A DNA stretch of 64,000 bases from Phaeodactylibacter xiamenensis (GCF_000759025.1 NZ_JPOS01000039.1:186001-250000); one strand, 5' to 3'. Positions 1 to 9,265 are shown, numbered from the stretch's first letter. Notes: generated by a model from the letters alone, not told the origin. Program-made: numbers and translations.

Positions 1-432
1 GGGGAGTGGAAATGGCATACGTACTGCAGTTGGATCGGCATCAGTCCGGTTGGTCGATCTTCTGGTCATGGCTTTTGCTTGTTGATAGAATGAATCGTTA
101 GTTTTATTTAGACAAATTTAAAATAAGCTGGTTCTAAAATGGAATGACGAATGTCACCTTTTTTGTCATGGGAGTGCCATAAAAAATAACTGCAAGTCAG
201 GGCATGGATTTTAAGATTGTTAAGTCTTGTAAAATAGGAGTTTAGGGGTGTTTTATTGGTGGGTTAAGTTGTAAGTCAAGCCATGATGAATATCAACGGT
301 ACTTGGTATGGAAGCCCCAATCCCTAATTTTGACTATCCGAATTTTAATTGGCAATAGTTTTTCTGCGTAGCCTAAAATTTTAGCTAAGGCGTCGCTATT
401 GCCTGATTGTTCTAACCGAAAGAGAAAAGACC
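1..432. other. Non-coding region upstream of the first TonB receptor gene
   Basis: No convincing coding region is visible. The stretch is AT-richer than the genes that follow and carries several short T runs. A TTG near 330 and a TAGTTTTT near 356 recall a Bacteroidota promoter, but the spacing of 23 bases and the missing final G make this a poor match, so I do not call a promoter. Confidence 0.5.
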
Positions 433-2940
433 ATGTTTATGAAACGACTGTTTACCCTTGCAGTCCTGGTATTGCTATGCCTGTCGGCATGGGCGCAAAC
501 CGGGCAAATTTTCGGTGTAGTCACCGATGACCTTACCAATGAGCCGCTGATCGGCGCCAATATTTTGATTGAGGGATCCTCTGTCGGGACGTCCACAGAT
601 GAAGATGGGCGTTACCTCGTCAACGTCAAACCGGGGACTTATACGATTGTGGTATCTTATGTGAGTTATCAGCCTTCCAAAGCCACTGTGCGTGTAGCGG
701 AAGGCGGGCAGGTGGAGCAGGATTTCGCCATGACTGCCGGTGGGATTATCGGTAGCGAGGTGGTGGTGTCTGGTTCCAAGCGCCCTGAAAAGCTGGTGGA
801 AAGCCCGGCGACGATCGAAACCATCTTCGCCCGGCAAATCCAGGAATATGCGGGTAACCCTGCGGAACTGATTGCCCGTCAGAAGGGGGTGGATTACTTC
901 CGGGCAGGTATTGCCACTCCGGCCTTCAACATCCGGGGCTTCAACTCTAACTTTAACGCTAAGAACCTTCAGGTGACTGATGGGCGGTACTCCACGCTGA
1001 TTGCTACCGGCCTGCCTTTTGGCCCGCTGAACACCACCATCAAAGAAGATATTGAGCGGGTGGAGGTCGTGCTAGGCCCCAATGCGACCATGTATGGCCC
1101 CAATGCCCACAATGGATTGCTCAATATTGTGACCAAGGACCCCCGTACCTCCGAGGGGACGACGATCACGCTTAATGGAGGCGTCAGCGGCGATGGCGAC
1201 CCGCTCTACTCAGTGCGCCTGCGGCACGCCAACAAAGTGAATGACAAGTTTGCCTACAAAATAATGGGCGAGTACTCCGCCGCTACGGAATTCGAATGGG
1301 CGGACTCTATTTTCATCGACCGGCTCGACGCCAAGGGCAATTTACGCGGCACACCGGAGTATGAAGGCCCCGATGGCATTGCCGAAGGGTATGAAGAGCT
1401 GGAGCTTGACCGGGGCATTGACTTCACGAGACTGGAAGGCGCCCTGTATTATACGCCGACAAACGATCTTGAATTCATTTTTAACACTGGCTACAGCAAC
1501 AGCAATTACCTTTCCCCAACCAACGTGGGCCGGAATCAGATCATCGACTGGCAGGTTTACTTTGCGCAAGCCCGGGTGAATTACAAGAATTTCTTCGCCC
1601 AGTTTTACTACACCGGCAGTAGCACCGACGATACGTATTCTATTGACGACCGCACCAAGCGTTATTACACGGGTATTGACCTGGCAGGCCTGAGTGACGA
1701 AGAGGCCCGTGGGGACTACTCTTACGAAACGGGGGCGCTTTTTCAGGATGCCTCCAGCCGTTCCAATGCGGAGATTCAGTACAACGAAAATTTTGGTGGA
1801 CTGGAGCTGATTGCCGGTGCGCAGTGGCAACAAGACCGCGCCAATTCCAACGGCACCTACCTCATTGAGAATGAGTTTAATCCGTTTTGGGATGGCGATA
1901 ATATCGTCGTCAATCAGTACGGTGCCTATGCGCACCTGACCTACAACTTCGGTGGCGGGTTTAAAGCAATTGGCGCCGCCCGCTATGATTACCACGATGT
2001 GTACGAGGCCAACTTTGTACCGAAATTCGGCCTGCTGAAAATTGGAGATTATGGCAGCTGGCGCCTGACTTACGGGCAGGGCATTGCCGCCCCTACTATT
2101 CTCAATATGTTCGGTGACCTGTTCAGCGGTTTGATCCTGGGCAATGCAGATGGCTTCACCCTGGCTGACGGCACAATGGTGCCTAAGCAAACCGTGGAAC
2201 GCCTGCAGACGATCGAACTGGGCTACCGCGGCCAGGTGATCCCCAATAAGCTGTTTATTGATGCGAATGCTTATTACAATATTTCCGAAGACTTCCTGAG
2301 CCCGGTCACTGTAGTTGGAGTGACAACGGCCCGTGGCGATCAGCCTATTGAGGATGTGCAGTCTGGTTTTGGTGCCTATGGCGGCTTGGTAGCGACTTAC
2401 ATCAACTTTGGCCTGGTCAACACCTATGGTGCAGACCTTTCAGCTACCTACTACTTCACGCCGGAATTCAGCATGACCGCCAACTACTCCTACTTTGACT
2501 GGAGTGTGGATGAGGACAACGCGGAGAATGACTTCAATGGCGATGGCGTGGTGAACTTCCTGGATATTCTGGTGAACGCACCGACGAACAAAGGCGGCAT
2601 CGGGCTGGATTATTCCGATGAAAAATTCTCTGCCGGGCTTTATGCCCGCTGGGTGGAAGCGTTTGACTACTTCTCCAGCTTCCAGATTGCGTCCAGGTCT
2701 TATCCCGACCTTACCTATCGTGGCCGCCCGATCATTGAAGATGCCCGCAGTGCCGATACTTACAACTACGGCCCACTTGGCGGATTTGTGACCTTTGACT
2801 TAAACCTTGGTTACCGCTTTAATGACCGTTATCAGGTGAATTTATCAGCGGTTAACCTTTTCAATCAGGAGCTGCGTGAATTCACGGCAGCTGCGCCAAC
2901 CCGCGGTATTTACACGCTTGAATTCCGGATCAACCTCTAA
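433..2940 (+). CDS. TonB-dependent outer membrane receptor with carboxypeptidase-like N-terminal domain
   Basis: An 835-residue outer membrane active transporter of unknown substrate. A signal peptide (first ~21 residues, ending in A-W-A-Q) is followed by a carboxypeptidase-regulatory-like beta-sandwich (about 23-105, with G-V-V-T-D and D-E-D-G-R-Y), a plug domain (about 120-245, ending in the typical Y-G-P-N-A-x-x-G-L-L-N-I-V-T-K), then a 22-strand-type barrel that ends in an aliphatic/aromatic pattern. A loop near residue 700 (D-F-N-G-D-G-V-V-N-F) resembles an EF-hand/dockerin calcium loop, unusual in a barrel loop. Translation may start at 433 or at the second ATG (439); the latter gives a more usual signal peptide (M-K-R-L). 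No SusD partner is adjacent, so it is not a classical SusCD pair. A hairpin terminator follows directly, so it seems to be transcribed alone. Confidence 0.9.
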   Translation: MFMKRLFTLAVLVLLCLSAWAQTGQIFGVVTDDLTNEPLIGANILIEGSSVGTSTDEDGRYLVNVKPGTYTIVVSYVSYQPSKATVRVAEGGQVEQDFAMTAGGIIGSEVVVSGSKRPEKLVESPATIETIFARQIQEYAGNPAELIARQKGVDYFRAGIATPAFNIRGFNSNFNAKNLQVTDGRYSTLIATGLPFGPLNTTIKEDIERVEVVLGPNATMYGPNAHNGLLNIVTKDPRTSEGTTITLNGGVSGDGDPLYSVRLRHANKVNDKFAYKIMGEYSAATEFEWADSIFIDRLDAKGNLRGTPEYEGPDGIAEGYEELELDRGIDFTRLEGALYYTPTNDLEFIFNTGYSNSNYLSPTNVGRNQIIDWQVYFAQARVNYKNFFAQFYYTGSSTDDTYSIDDRTKRYYTGIDLAGLSDEEARGDYSYETGALFQDASSRSNAEIQYNENFGGLELIAGAQWQQDRANSNGTYLIENEFNPFWDGDNIVVNQYGAYAHLTYNFGGGFKAIGAARYDYHDVYEANFVPKFGLLKIGDYGSWRLTYGQGIAAPTILNMFGDLFSGLILGNADGFTLADGTMVPKQTVERLQTIELGYRGQVIPNKLFIDANAYYNISEDFLSPVTVVGVTTARGDQPIEDVQSGFGAYGGLVATYINFGLVNTYGADLSATYYFTPEFSMTANYSYFDWSVDEDNAENDFNGDGVVNFLDILVNAPTNKGGIGLDYSDEKFSAGLYARWVEAFDYFSSFQIASRSYPDLTYRGRPIIEDARSADTYNYGPLGGFVTFDLNLGYRFNDRYQVNLSAVNLFNQELREFTAAAPTRGIYTLEFRINL

Positions 2941-2963
2941 TCAGGCAGTCCGAAAACACCAAG

Positions 2964-3016
2964 AGGGCATGTTCGTAAAAAAGGCCTTGACTTTACGGGC
3001 ATGCCCTTTCTTTTTG
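2964..3016 (+). terminator. Rho-independent terminator after the TonB receptor gene
   Basis: The arms 2964-2979 and 2992-3007 pair over 16 positions as RNA (14 Watson-Crick plus two U-G pairs) around a 12-base loop. They are followed by a T-rich tract (TTTCTTTTT). The hairpin covers the ATG at 3001, which argues against that codon as the start of the next gene. Confidence 0.8.
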
Positions 3017-3087
3017 GCCTCCAATGGAAAAAACGGACGGCAAATACTACATTAGCTTTTTATTCGAAATCAAAACCAATTCAGCGC

Positions 3088-4092
3088 ATGCGCAATGCTT
3101 ACATCTGCTCTGTGGGAGCCTATGCACCGGAGCAGGTCATACCGAATAGTTATTTCAATGAAACCTTGGGAGAAGACGTCGACACCTGGTTGCGGGAGAA
3201 CGTTGCCATTTACGAACGTCGCTGGTGTACCGAGGAAGAAAGTACCGCCGATCTCAGTGAAAAAGCCGCTCTTCAGGCGCTGGAGCGTGCCGGGCTGCAA
3301 CCGGAGGATATTGACCTGATCATTATCTCCACGGATACGCCGGAGTTTATTTCCCCTTCGACCTCCTCTGTGGTGCAGGACCGCCTGGGTGCGAAAAATG
3401 CCGGGACCTTCGACATCAATACCGCCTGTGCGGGCTTTGTAACGGCCATGGACATAGGCTCCAAATACATCCGCTCCGATGAGCAGTACAATCATGTGCT
3501 CGTGATCGGGGCGTACGCGATGAGCAAATACCTGAATAAAGCCGACAAAAAGACGGTCACGCTCTTTGCGGATGGGGCTGGGGCTGTGGTGCTGAAAGCC
3601 GGTGGGGACACCTCAAAGGGCGTGCTGGCCACCGAGCTGATCACCGAAGGGCAGTACAACGAATGGATGGGCATCTACGGTGGTGCGGCCAGGCAGCCGG
3701 TGACGCATGAGATGATCGAACAGCACGGGCACCAACTGCAGTTTGTCCGTAAATTCCCCAAGGAGCTCAATCCTGAAATCTGGTCTAAAATGGCCAATGG
3801 GCTGAGCCACCGCATTGGGGTCAGCAATGAAGAGATCGATCACTTCTTTATCACTCAGATCAACATCCACAGTATCTGGGAGACGATGGACCGCCTGGGG
3901 CAGCCCCGGGAAAAAGCCCATACCGTGATGCATTATTATGGCTACACCGGCTCGGCCTGCATTCCGATGGCGTTTAACAAGGCTTACGAAGAAGGCAAGC
4001 TCAAAGCCGGGCAGCTGGCCTACTTCATTGGCTCGGGCGGCGGGCTGGCTTTTGCCAGTGCGGCGGTGCGCTTTGGGGAGGAGCTGGAATAG
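3088..4092 (+). CDS. 3-oxoacyl-ACP synthase III (FabH/KAS III)-like protein with altered catalytic triad
   Basis: A 334-residue thiolase-fold protein that aligns without gaps to the C-terminal half of E. coli FabH. The nucleophilic cysteine is kept (N-T-A-C-A-G-F, Cys114), as is the glycine-rich C-terminal loop (G-S-G-G-G). The two other triad residues of FabH are replaced: His244 by Thr256 (in I-T-Q-I-N) and Asn274 by Tyr286 (in Y-G-Y-T-G). These residues drive malonyl decarboxylation, so a standard condensing role is doubtful; an acyltransferase or other thioester role is possible. The start at 3088 is chosen because the longer frame from 3001 begins inside a terminator hairpin and adds a poorly conserved tail. 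An acyl-CoA ligase follows about 290 bases on, which fits a two-gene acyl-activation and transfer unit. Confidence 0.8.
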   Translation: MRNAYICSVGAYAPEQVIPNSYFNETLGEDVDTWLRENVAIYERRWCTEEESTADLSEKAALQALERAGLQPEDIDLIIISTDTPEFISPSTSSVVQDRLGAKNAGTFDINTACAGFVTAMDIGSKYIRSDEQYNHVLVIGAYAMSKYLNKADKKTVTLFADGAGAVVLKAGGDTSKGVLATELITEGQYNEWMGIYGGAARQPVTHEMIEQHGHQLQFVRKFPKELNPEIWSKMANGLSHRIGVSNEEIDHFFITQINIHSIWETMDRLGQPREKAHTVMHYYGYTGSACIPMAFNKAYEEGKLKAGQLAYFIGSGGGLAFASAAVRFGEELE

Positions 4093-4320
4093 GGGGGCAC
4101 GCAGCGAGTGCGGAGAGTGGCACGCAAAGGACGCGGAGATAGGGGTTCACGCGAAGGGCGCGGAGAGTGGCACGCAAAGGACGCGGGGATAGGGGTTCAC
4201 GCAGAGAGGGGGTTACGCAAAGAGCGCGGAGAGTGGCCTAACTCGATGCCTGCTGCAAATGCAACCGATGGCAGGGCTGTGACTCCAGAATTTGCCCCTT
4301 TGCGGTCTTTGCGTGAAAAC
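4091..4320. repeat. Intergenic repeat: 50-bp period tandem units plus an inverted copy
   Basis: Units starting at 4091, 4141 and 4191 share an A-GGGG-TTCACGC core and a GGCACGCAAAGGACGCGG core. Each 50-bp unit is itself two related half-units of about 25 bases. The first unit overlaps the stop codon of the KAS III-like gene. An inverted copy of the same core (CCTTTGCGGTCTTTGCGTG) lies at about 4298-4316, so transcripts could fold back. Short open frames across it are composition artefacts. This kind of ACGCAAAG/ACGCGG repeat is a dispersed intergenic family rather than a CRISPR: there are no unique spacers. Confidence 0.75.
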
Positions 4321-4383
4321 CCAACAAAGAATTATTTTACCGGTATAAAATAGCGTTTAGTATAGTACGAAACCCTAACCACC

Positions 4384-5898
4384 ATGCAACCACAAACGAT
4401 ACCACAACAAGACTGGACCGCCCGGTGGGCGCTCTACAGCCCGGAAAAAGTAGCCGTCAGGGAAGCGGAAACCGGGCGTACTTTGACCTACGGGCAGCTC
4501 GACCGGCTTAGTGATGCCCTCTGTACCCATTTACAGCAGCAGTATGGCGTGCAAACCGGCGACCGCATCGCATTGCTGGCCGAAAATAACCTGGAATACA
4601 TTGCCCTGTTTGCCGCGATGCAGCGCATGGGCTTTGTGCTCGTCCCGCTGAATTACCGCCTGGCATCAGCTGAGCTCGACTACCTGCTGAAAGATGCGGC
4701 GCCCAAGCTGGTGATCTGTGAAGACAAATTCGAAGCAACCCTCAAAGCCGGTGAGGTGCTGGCAAAAGTGCCCCACTACCTGCCCTGGGCAACTTTGGAA
4801 TCCTTTTGTGAAGCTCAGAAAGACGAAGCGCAGCCTCCTTTCCCCCTGCAAGCGGTAGGGGAGGACCACCCGGCCTTCATCCTTTACACTTCCGGCACTA
4901 CCGGTTTCCCTAAAGGCGCTATTTACAGCCACAAGATGCTCTTTTGGAACAGCATCAATACGGCTATGAGCCTCATCGTCAATACGGAAAGCCGTACGGT
5001 TAACGTCATGCCGCCCTTCCACACGGGTGGATGGAATGTACTGACCACGCCCTTCCTGCATCATGGCGCCTACACGGTGCTCATGCGCAAGTTCGACCCG
5101 GAGCGGGTGCTGCAGCTTTTGCAGGAGGAACGGGCAACGCTTTTCATGGGCGTCCCCACCATCCTGAAAATGATGGCAGATGCACCGGGCTTTGAAGCCG
5201 CGCAATTTCCCGACCTGTACTACCTGATCGTAGGTGGAGAGCCTATGCCAATCCCGCTTATTGAGCAGTGGGATGCAAAAGGTGTACCGGTACGGCAGGG
5301 CTACGGCATGACCGAAGTAGGCCCCAATTTATTCTCCCTGCATCAGGCCGATGCCATCCGAAAGAAAGGCTCGATTGGGCGGCCCAACTTTTACGTACAA
5401 ACCCGGATTGTGGATGCACAAGGGCAGGACGTTGCACCCGGTACGCCCGGCGAACTCTGGCTAAAAGGGCCGATGGTCACCCCGGGTTACTGGCAAAATG
5501 AAGCCGCGACCCAAAAGGCGGTCACAGATGGCTGGTTCCACACCGGCGATATGGTAAGGGCGGACGAAGGGCACTACTTCTTTGTGGTGGACCGCATCAA
5601 GAACATGTATATCTCCGGAGGGGAAAATGTGTATCCGGCAGAGGTGGAGCGGGTATTACAGGCTCACCCGTCAGTAGCCGAAGCCGCTGTAATTGGTGTG
5701 CCGGATGAAAAATGGGGGGAGGCCGGCCGGGCTTTCGTTGTACTGCATGCCACAGGCAAAGCCGGGGAGGCAGAAATCCTGCGTGCCTATTGCAAAGCGC
5801 ACCTGGCCAAATTCAAAGTGCCACGGGATATCGTCTTTTTGGATGAACTGCCCAAAAACGATACCGGTAAAATCAACCGGGCCGCGCTGAAGGGATAA
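4384..5898 (+). CDS. Acyl-CoA synthetase, class I adenylate-forming (AMP-binding) enzyme
   Basis: A 504-residue cytoplasmic ligase that activates a carboxylic acid as acyl-AMP and transfers it to CoA. All family motifs are present in order: the phosphate-binding loop (Y-T-S-G-T-T-G-F-P-K-G, about 168-178), Y-G-M-T-E near 306, W-F-H-T-G-D near 385, the hinge D-R-I-K-N-M-Y-I-S-G-G-E-N-V-Y-P, and the catalytic lysine in P-K-N-D-T-G-K close to the C terminus. Length and motif order fit medium/long-chain fatty acyl-CoA ligases; the exact substrate cannot be read from sequence. It follows the KAS III-like gene across the repeat region, on the same strand. The first ATG at 4384 is the natural start. 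Confidence 0.88.
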   Translation: MQPQTIPQQDWTARWALYSPEKVAVREAETGRTLTYGQLDRLSDALCTHLQQQYGVQTGDRIALLAENNLEYIALFAAMQRMGFVLVPLNYRLASAELDYLLKDAAPKLVICEDKFEATLKAGEVLAKVPHYLPWATLESFCEAQKDEAQPPFPLQAVGEDHPAFILYTSGTTGFPKGAIYSHKMLFWNSINTAMSLIVNTESRTVNVMPPFHTGGWNVLTTPFLHHGAYTVLMRKFDPERVLQLLQEERATLFMGVPTILKMMADAPGFEAAQFPDLYYLIVGGEPMPIPLIEQWDAKGVPVRQGYGMTEVGPNLFSLHQADAIRKKGSIGRPNFYVQTRIVDAQGQDVAPGTPGELWLKGPMVTPGYWQNEAATQKAVTDGWFHTGDMVRADEGHYFFVVDRIKNMYISGGENVYPAEVERVLQAHPSVAEAAVIGVPDEKWGEAGRAFVVLHATGKAGEAEILRAYCKAHLAKFKVPRDIVFLDELPKNDTGKINRAALKG

Positions 5899-6021
5899 CA
5901 GGGGGCGCAGGACGTGGCATTTGAGAGGCAAGAGCGTGGTCTTTACCGCAGCGCAGTTGCGAAAACTCCCTTTTCAGATGAGAAAAAATCCCTACCTTAA
6001 CCGCTCTCAAACAAAGCGCCT

Positions 6022-7140
6022 ATGAAAAATATCTATGTCGCTGCGACCGGGCAGCATATTGGAAAGACCACGTCCACACTGGGCATTGTAGCTAATTTGC
6101 AAAAAATGGGCTACAGTACCGGTTATTGCAAGCCGGTCGGACAGCAGCACCTCACAGTCAATGGGAAGACAGCCGATAAAGATGCGGTCCTCTTTTCCCA
6201 GGTAATTGGCTTCGAGCTTATGCCGGAGTACCACAGCCCGGTCATTCTCGGGCGGGGCGCTACCAAAGCTTATCTGGCTAATCCGGAAGATTTCAATTAT
6301 CCACAGGCCATCCACGCAGCGGCTAGCAAGCTGGAGCCTGATTTTGATATTATGGTTTATGAAGGGACCGGCCACCCGGGCGTGGGCGGCGTGGTGGACC
6401 TCTCCAACGCTGATGTGGCCAAAATGCTCGATGCTGCCGTGGTCATGGTGGTGGAAGGAGGCATTGGGCGTACCATTGACCGCCTGATTATGAGCATGGC
6501 GCTGTTCCGGGAGCAAAACCTCCCGCTGATTGGCGTGATTGTCAACAAGGTCATCCCGGAAAAGCACGATGAAGTCACGCAGTTCGTAGGCAAGAAGCTG
6601 GAGCGGATGGGTATCCCCTTGCTCGGGGTCGTCCCTTTTGATAAGACCTTGTTGTTTCCCATCATGGAAACGGTTAACGAAGTCGTTGGCGGCCGGGTGG
6701 TCTTCAACGGGCACCGCCTCAATAACCGGGTGGAGGACATCATGGCAGGCTCATTGGTTGACCTCAATGAATTCAGTGCTTTTCGGAATATTCTTCTGGT
6801 GGTGAGCCACAAGCGCCTGAACGAGGCCATCGAAAAGGTCAAGCAAATTGCCAAGGTGAAAAACCTAAAGCGCACCCCACTGTCCGGTGTAATCGTGACC
6901 GGCGATGGCAAGCAGGCCAACTGGTACAAGCCTGAAGAAATGGAGCACCCCTACTTCATTAAAAATGAGATTCCAGTCATCACGACACAGCTTGATACTT
7001 ATGGTTCAGTGGTCAAGGTGAGCCGCATCGAGGTAAAGATCAATACCCGTACGCCCTGGAAAATCAAACGGGCCATTACTTTGATCCGCGAGCATGTGAA
7101 TTTTGACCTGATGATTGAGGAACTGCAGAAATTGAGTTGA
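6022..7140 (+). CDS. P-loop ATPase with DRTGG domain (BioD/phosphotransacetylase N-terminal-like)
   Basis: A 372-residue protein. The N-terminal ~215 residues form a dethiobiotin-synthetase-like P-loop domain (Walker A in A-T-G-Q-H-I-G-K-T-T, residues 8-17; E-G-T-G-H-P-G-V-G near 115). The next ~110 residues resemble the DRTGG domain found beside it in the N-terminal part of large phosphotransacetylases. The catalytic acetyltransferase part of Pta is absent, so this is a stand-alone regulatory or sensor-type version. It sits 19 bases upstream of rlmI. The function is not established for this family; a role in acetyl-phosphate or nucleotide sensing is only inference from the domain pairing. 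Confidence 0.75.
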   Translation: MKNIYVAATGQHIGKTTSTLGIVANLQKMGYSTGYCKPVGQQHLTVNGKTADKDAVLFSQVIGFELMPEYHSPVILGRGATKAYLANPEDFNYPQAIHAAASKLEPDFDIMVYEGTGHPGVGGVVDLSNADVAKMLDAAVVMVVEGGIGRTIDRLIMSMALFREQNLPLIGVIVNKVIPEKHDEVTQFVGKKLERMGIPLLGVVPFDKTLLFPIMETVNEVVGGRVVFNGHRLNNRVEDIMAGSLVDLNEFSAFRNILLVVSHKRLNEAIEKVKQIAKVKNLKRTPLSGVIVTGDGKQANWYKPEEMEHPYFIKNEIPVITTQLDTYGSVVKVSRIEVKINTRTPWKIKRAITLIREHVNFDLMIEELQKLS

Positions 7141-7147
7141 TCTTGCC

Positions 7148-7155
7148 TACCTTTG
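7148..7155 (+). promoter_or_regulatory. Possible promoter -7 box for rlmI (near-leaderless)
   Basis: TACCTTTG matches the Bacteroidota -7 consensus TAnnTTTG exactly. The rlmI ATG begins only five bases downstream, so a transcript from here would have almost no leader. No TTG lies at the expected 19-21 base spacing upstream, which lowers confidence. Confidence 0.35.
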
Positions 7156-7159
7156 CGGC

Positions 7160-8338
7160 ATGAAGCAAGTAGTAATTCGGAAAAAGAAAGCGGCAGCTCT
7201 GCGCCGCCGCCACCCCTGGGTTTTTAGCGGAGCCATCAAAAGCACACCGGAAGGCGTTCAGGATGGCGACCTTGTGCAGGTGGTTGGGGAAGACGGGGAA
7301 GTTTTTGGTGCCGGGCACTTCCAGCACGGCAGCATCATGGTACGCATGATCGTTTTTGGGGACACTGCGCCCGATCAGGCTTTCTGGAATCAACGCCTGC
7401 AAAAGGCGTATGATTACCGGTCCACGCTGGGGCTTACGCAGCGGGATGACCTCAATGCCTACCGGCTCATTCATGCGGAGGGCGATGGGCTGCCCGGGCT
7501 GATTATCGACTATTATGCAGGTACCGCAGTGGTGCAATGCCACTCTATTGGCATGCACCGGGCGATAGAGCAGATTGTTAATGCCCTGCGCCACGCGATG
7601 GGAACTCAGCTCAGCGCTATTTACGATAAGAGTGCCGAGACCCTGCCCCGTAACTACAGCGAGAATATAAAGAATGCTTACGTTTGGGGTGAAGGAGCTC
7701 CTAATGAGGTCTTAGAGTACGGCCATACTTTTCAGGTCGACTGGGAAACGGGGCAAAAAACCGGTTTCTTCCTGGATCAGCGGGAAAACCGGCAACTGCT
7801 GGCACAGTATGCACCAGGTAAGAAAGTACTCAACACCTTTTGCTATACCGGAGGCTTTTCCATCTACGCGTTGCAGGCTGGTGCCCGGCAGGTGGAATCC
7901 GTAGATGTTTCTCAAACTGCTATGGCGCTGACCGACCGCAATGTGAAACTGGGGAACTTCGAAGCGGGGCGTCACCAAAGCCACACTCAGGATGTCATGG
8001 CTTTCCTTAAAGAAGCGCCCGCAGACTACGATATTGTGATTGTAGACCCGCCGGCTTTCGCCAAAAATATCAAAAAGCGACACAATGCCGTGCAGGGGTA
8101 CAAACGCCTGAATGCACTGGCCCTTCAAAAAGTAAAGCCGGGCGGATTACTCTTCACCTTTTCCTGTTCCCAGGTGGTAGACAGAGCCTTGTTCAGCAAT
8201 ACCATCGTAGCGGCTGCCCACGAAGCCGGCCTTAGTGCCCGGATTATGCATCAGCTTTCGCAGCCGGCCGACCACCCGGTGGGGATTTTCCATCCGGAAG
8301 GGGAGTACCTCAAAGGATTGGTGCTTTATGTGGACTGA
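7160..8338 (+). CDS. rlmI: 23S rRNA (cytosine-C5)-methyltransferase RlmI-type, class I SAM-dependent
   Basis: A 392-residue enzyme expected to methylate C1962 of 23S rRNA. An N-terminal PUA-like RNA-binding domain (about 2-75, with H-P-W-V-F-S-G-A-I) is followed by an EEHEE region and a Rossmann-type SAM-binding domain: N-T-F-C-Y-T-G-G-F-S-I-Y-A near 225-240, and the D-P-P-A-F-A-K motif near 298. A C-terminal cysteine in T-F-S-C-S (about 335) matches the catalytic cysteine position of the family. Length agrees with RlmI (about 396). Its 3' end overlaps the convergent LysR gene by 13 bases. Confidence 0.85.
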   Translation: MKQVVIRKKKAAALRRRHPWVFSGAIKSTPEGVQDGDLVQVVGEDGEVFGAGHFQHGSIMVRMIVFGDTAPDQAFWNQRLQKAYDYRSTLGLTQRDDLNAYRLIHAEGDGLPGLIIDYYAGTAVVQCHSIGMHRAIEQIVNALRHAMGTQLSAIYDKSAETLPRNYSENIKNAYVWGEGAPNEVLEYGHTFQVDWETGQKTGFFLDQRENRQLLAQYAPGKKVLNTFCYTGGFSIYALQAGARQVESVDVSQTAMALTDRNVKLGNFEAGRHQSHTQDVMAFLKEAPADYDIVIVDPPAFAKNIKKRHNAVQGYKRLNALALQKVKPGGLLFTFSCSQVVDRALFSNTIVAAAHEAGLSARIMHQLSQPADHPVGIFHPEGEYLKGLVLYVD

Positions 8339-9225
8339 TTCAGCCCCAACCGGTGATCGAAACTGTCGATGATGCGGTCGCGCAGGTACTGTGCCACTTT
8401 CGCCTGAATGCCGGAGCGGAAGAGTGAAATCTGGGTAGCAGATAGTTTCGGCAGGCCTGTTTTTACCATCACACAATCTTCCGGTACCAGGCTTTGTGGC
8501 AATGCCGCCAGTCCCAGCCCTGCCCGTATAGCCAGTAATTTGCTGCTGTAGCTCTCGCTCACATAAGCCAGGTCAATTGAAAACTGCTCCGCGTTCAGTT
8601 GGTGCAGTACCTGTCGCCGGTAGACACAAGGCTCGGGGGAGACAATCACGGGGACGTGCTTAGCAAACTGCCAGGCATTGCACTCTTCCTCGCTTCTGCC
8701 CACCCATACGAGCGGGTCGTACCAGGTCTTCACGATGCGGTCGGGGTAAGCCACATTGAGCTGCTCATGCTTGAGGATAACCAGCTCGTACTCGTTCGCT
8801 TTGAAGTTCTTGTATAGATTTTCGGTCAGGTCGCACTCCACAGAGAGCTGAATGCGCGGGTACTGTTCCCGAAACCGTGCCAATATAGGAAGCAGATAGT
8901 GGATGGCCAGATCCTCCGGAATACCCAGGCGCACCCGCCCTTCAATTTCCTCACTGTAAAGCTCCTCTCTAAGCTGTTGTTCCACGCGCAGCATCTCCAT
9001 CCCATGCCGGTAGACCACCTCGCCAGCTTCCGTCATTTGGAGCTGCCTGCCCTGTTTTCTGACCAGTTGCTGCCCCGCCAAATGTTCTAATTTTTTGATT
9101 TGCTGACTGATTGCAGACTGTGTGCGCCCCAGTTCATTGGCCGCCAGGCTATACCCCTGCTGATCGATAACGGTAATAAAAGTTCGAATCAGGGGTAGGT
9201 CCAGGTATAAAATTTTGTGATCCAT
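8326..9225 (-). CDS. LysR-family transcriptional regulator, divergent to dabBA
   Basis: A 299-residue regulator with an N-terminal winged helix-turn-helix (about 9-68; S-L-A-A-N-E-L-G-R-T-Q-S-A-I-S-Q-Q-I) and a C-terminal two-lobed effector domain (about 95-290). It is transcribed away from the dabB-dabA genes with 139 bases between the starts. LysR genes next to inorganic carbon transport genes are commonly CbbR-like, so control of dabBA is the natural inference; the ligand is unknown. A TAACTTTG box and a LysR-type dyad lie just upstream of its own start, suggesting autoregulation. The C-terminal codons overlap the end of rlmI. Confidence 0.85.
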   Translation of the reverse strand: MDHKILYLDLPLIRTFITVIDQQGYSLAANELGRTQSAISQQIKKLEHLAGQQLVRKQGRQLQMTEAGEVVYRHGMEMLRVEQQLREELYSEEIEGRVRLGIPEDLAIHYLLPILARFREQYPRIQLSVECDLTENLYKNFKANEYELVILKHEQLNVAYPDRIVKTWYDPLVWVGRSEEECNAWQFAKHVPVIVSPEPCVYRRQVLHQLNAEQFSIDLAYVSESYSSKLLAIRAGLGLAALPQSLVPEDCVMVKTGLPKLSATQISLFRSGIQAKVAQYLRDRIIDSFDHRLGLNQST

Positions 9226-9265
9226 GGCAGAACTTTACTTTACGGAAGTAAGGAATTATCCAAAG

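Noticed and set aside
1342-2190. Minus-strand open frame (282 codons) across the first TonB receptor
   Set aside because: Antisense shadow of a well-supported receptor; no domain or promoter.
3001-3087. Extended N terminus for the KAS III-like protein
   Set aside because: The ATG at 3001 is inside the 3' arm of a strong terminator hairpin and the extra residues do not fit the family.
4091-4240. CRISPR-like array
   Set aside because: The period is 50 bases but units are contiguous variants of one another with no unique spacers, and no cas genes are near.
4108-4353. Short coding frames in the repeat region
   Set aside because: The Arg/Gly/Glu-rich translation is just the repeat read as codons.
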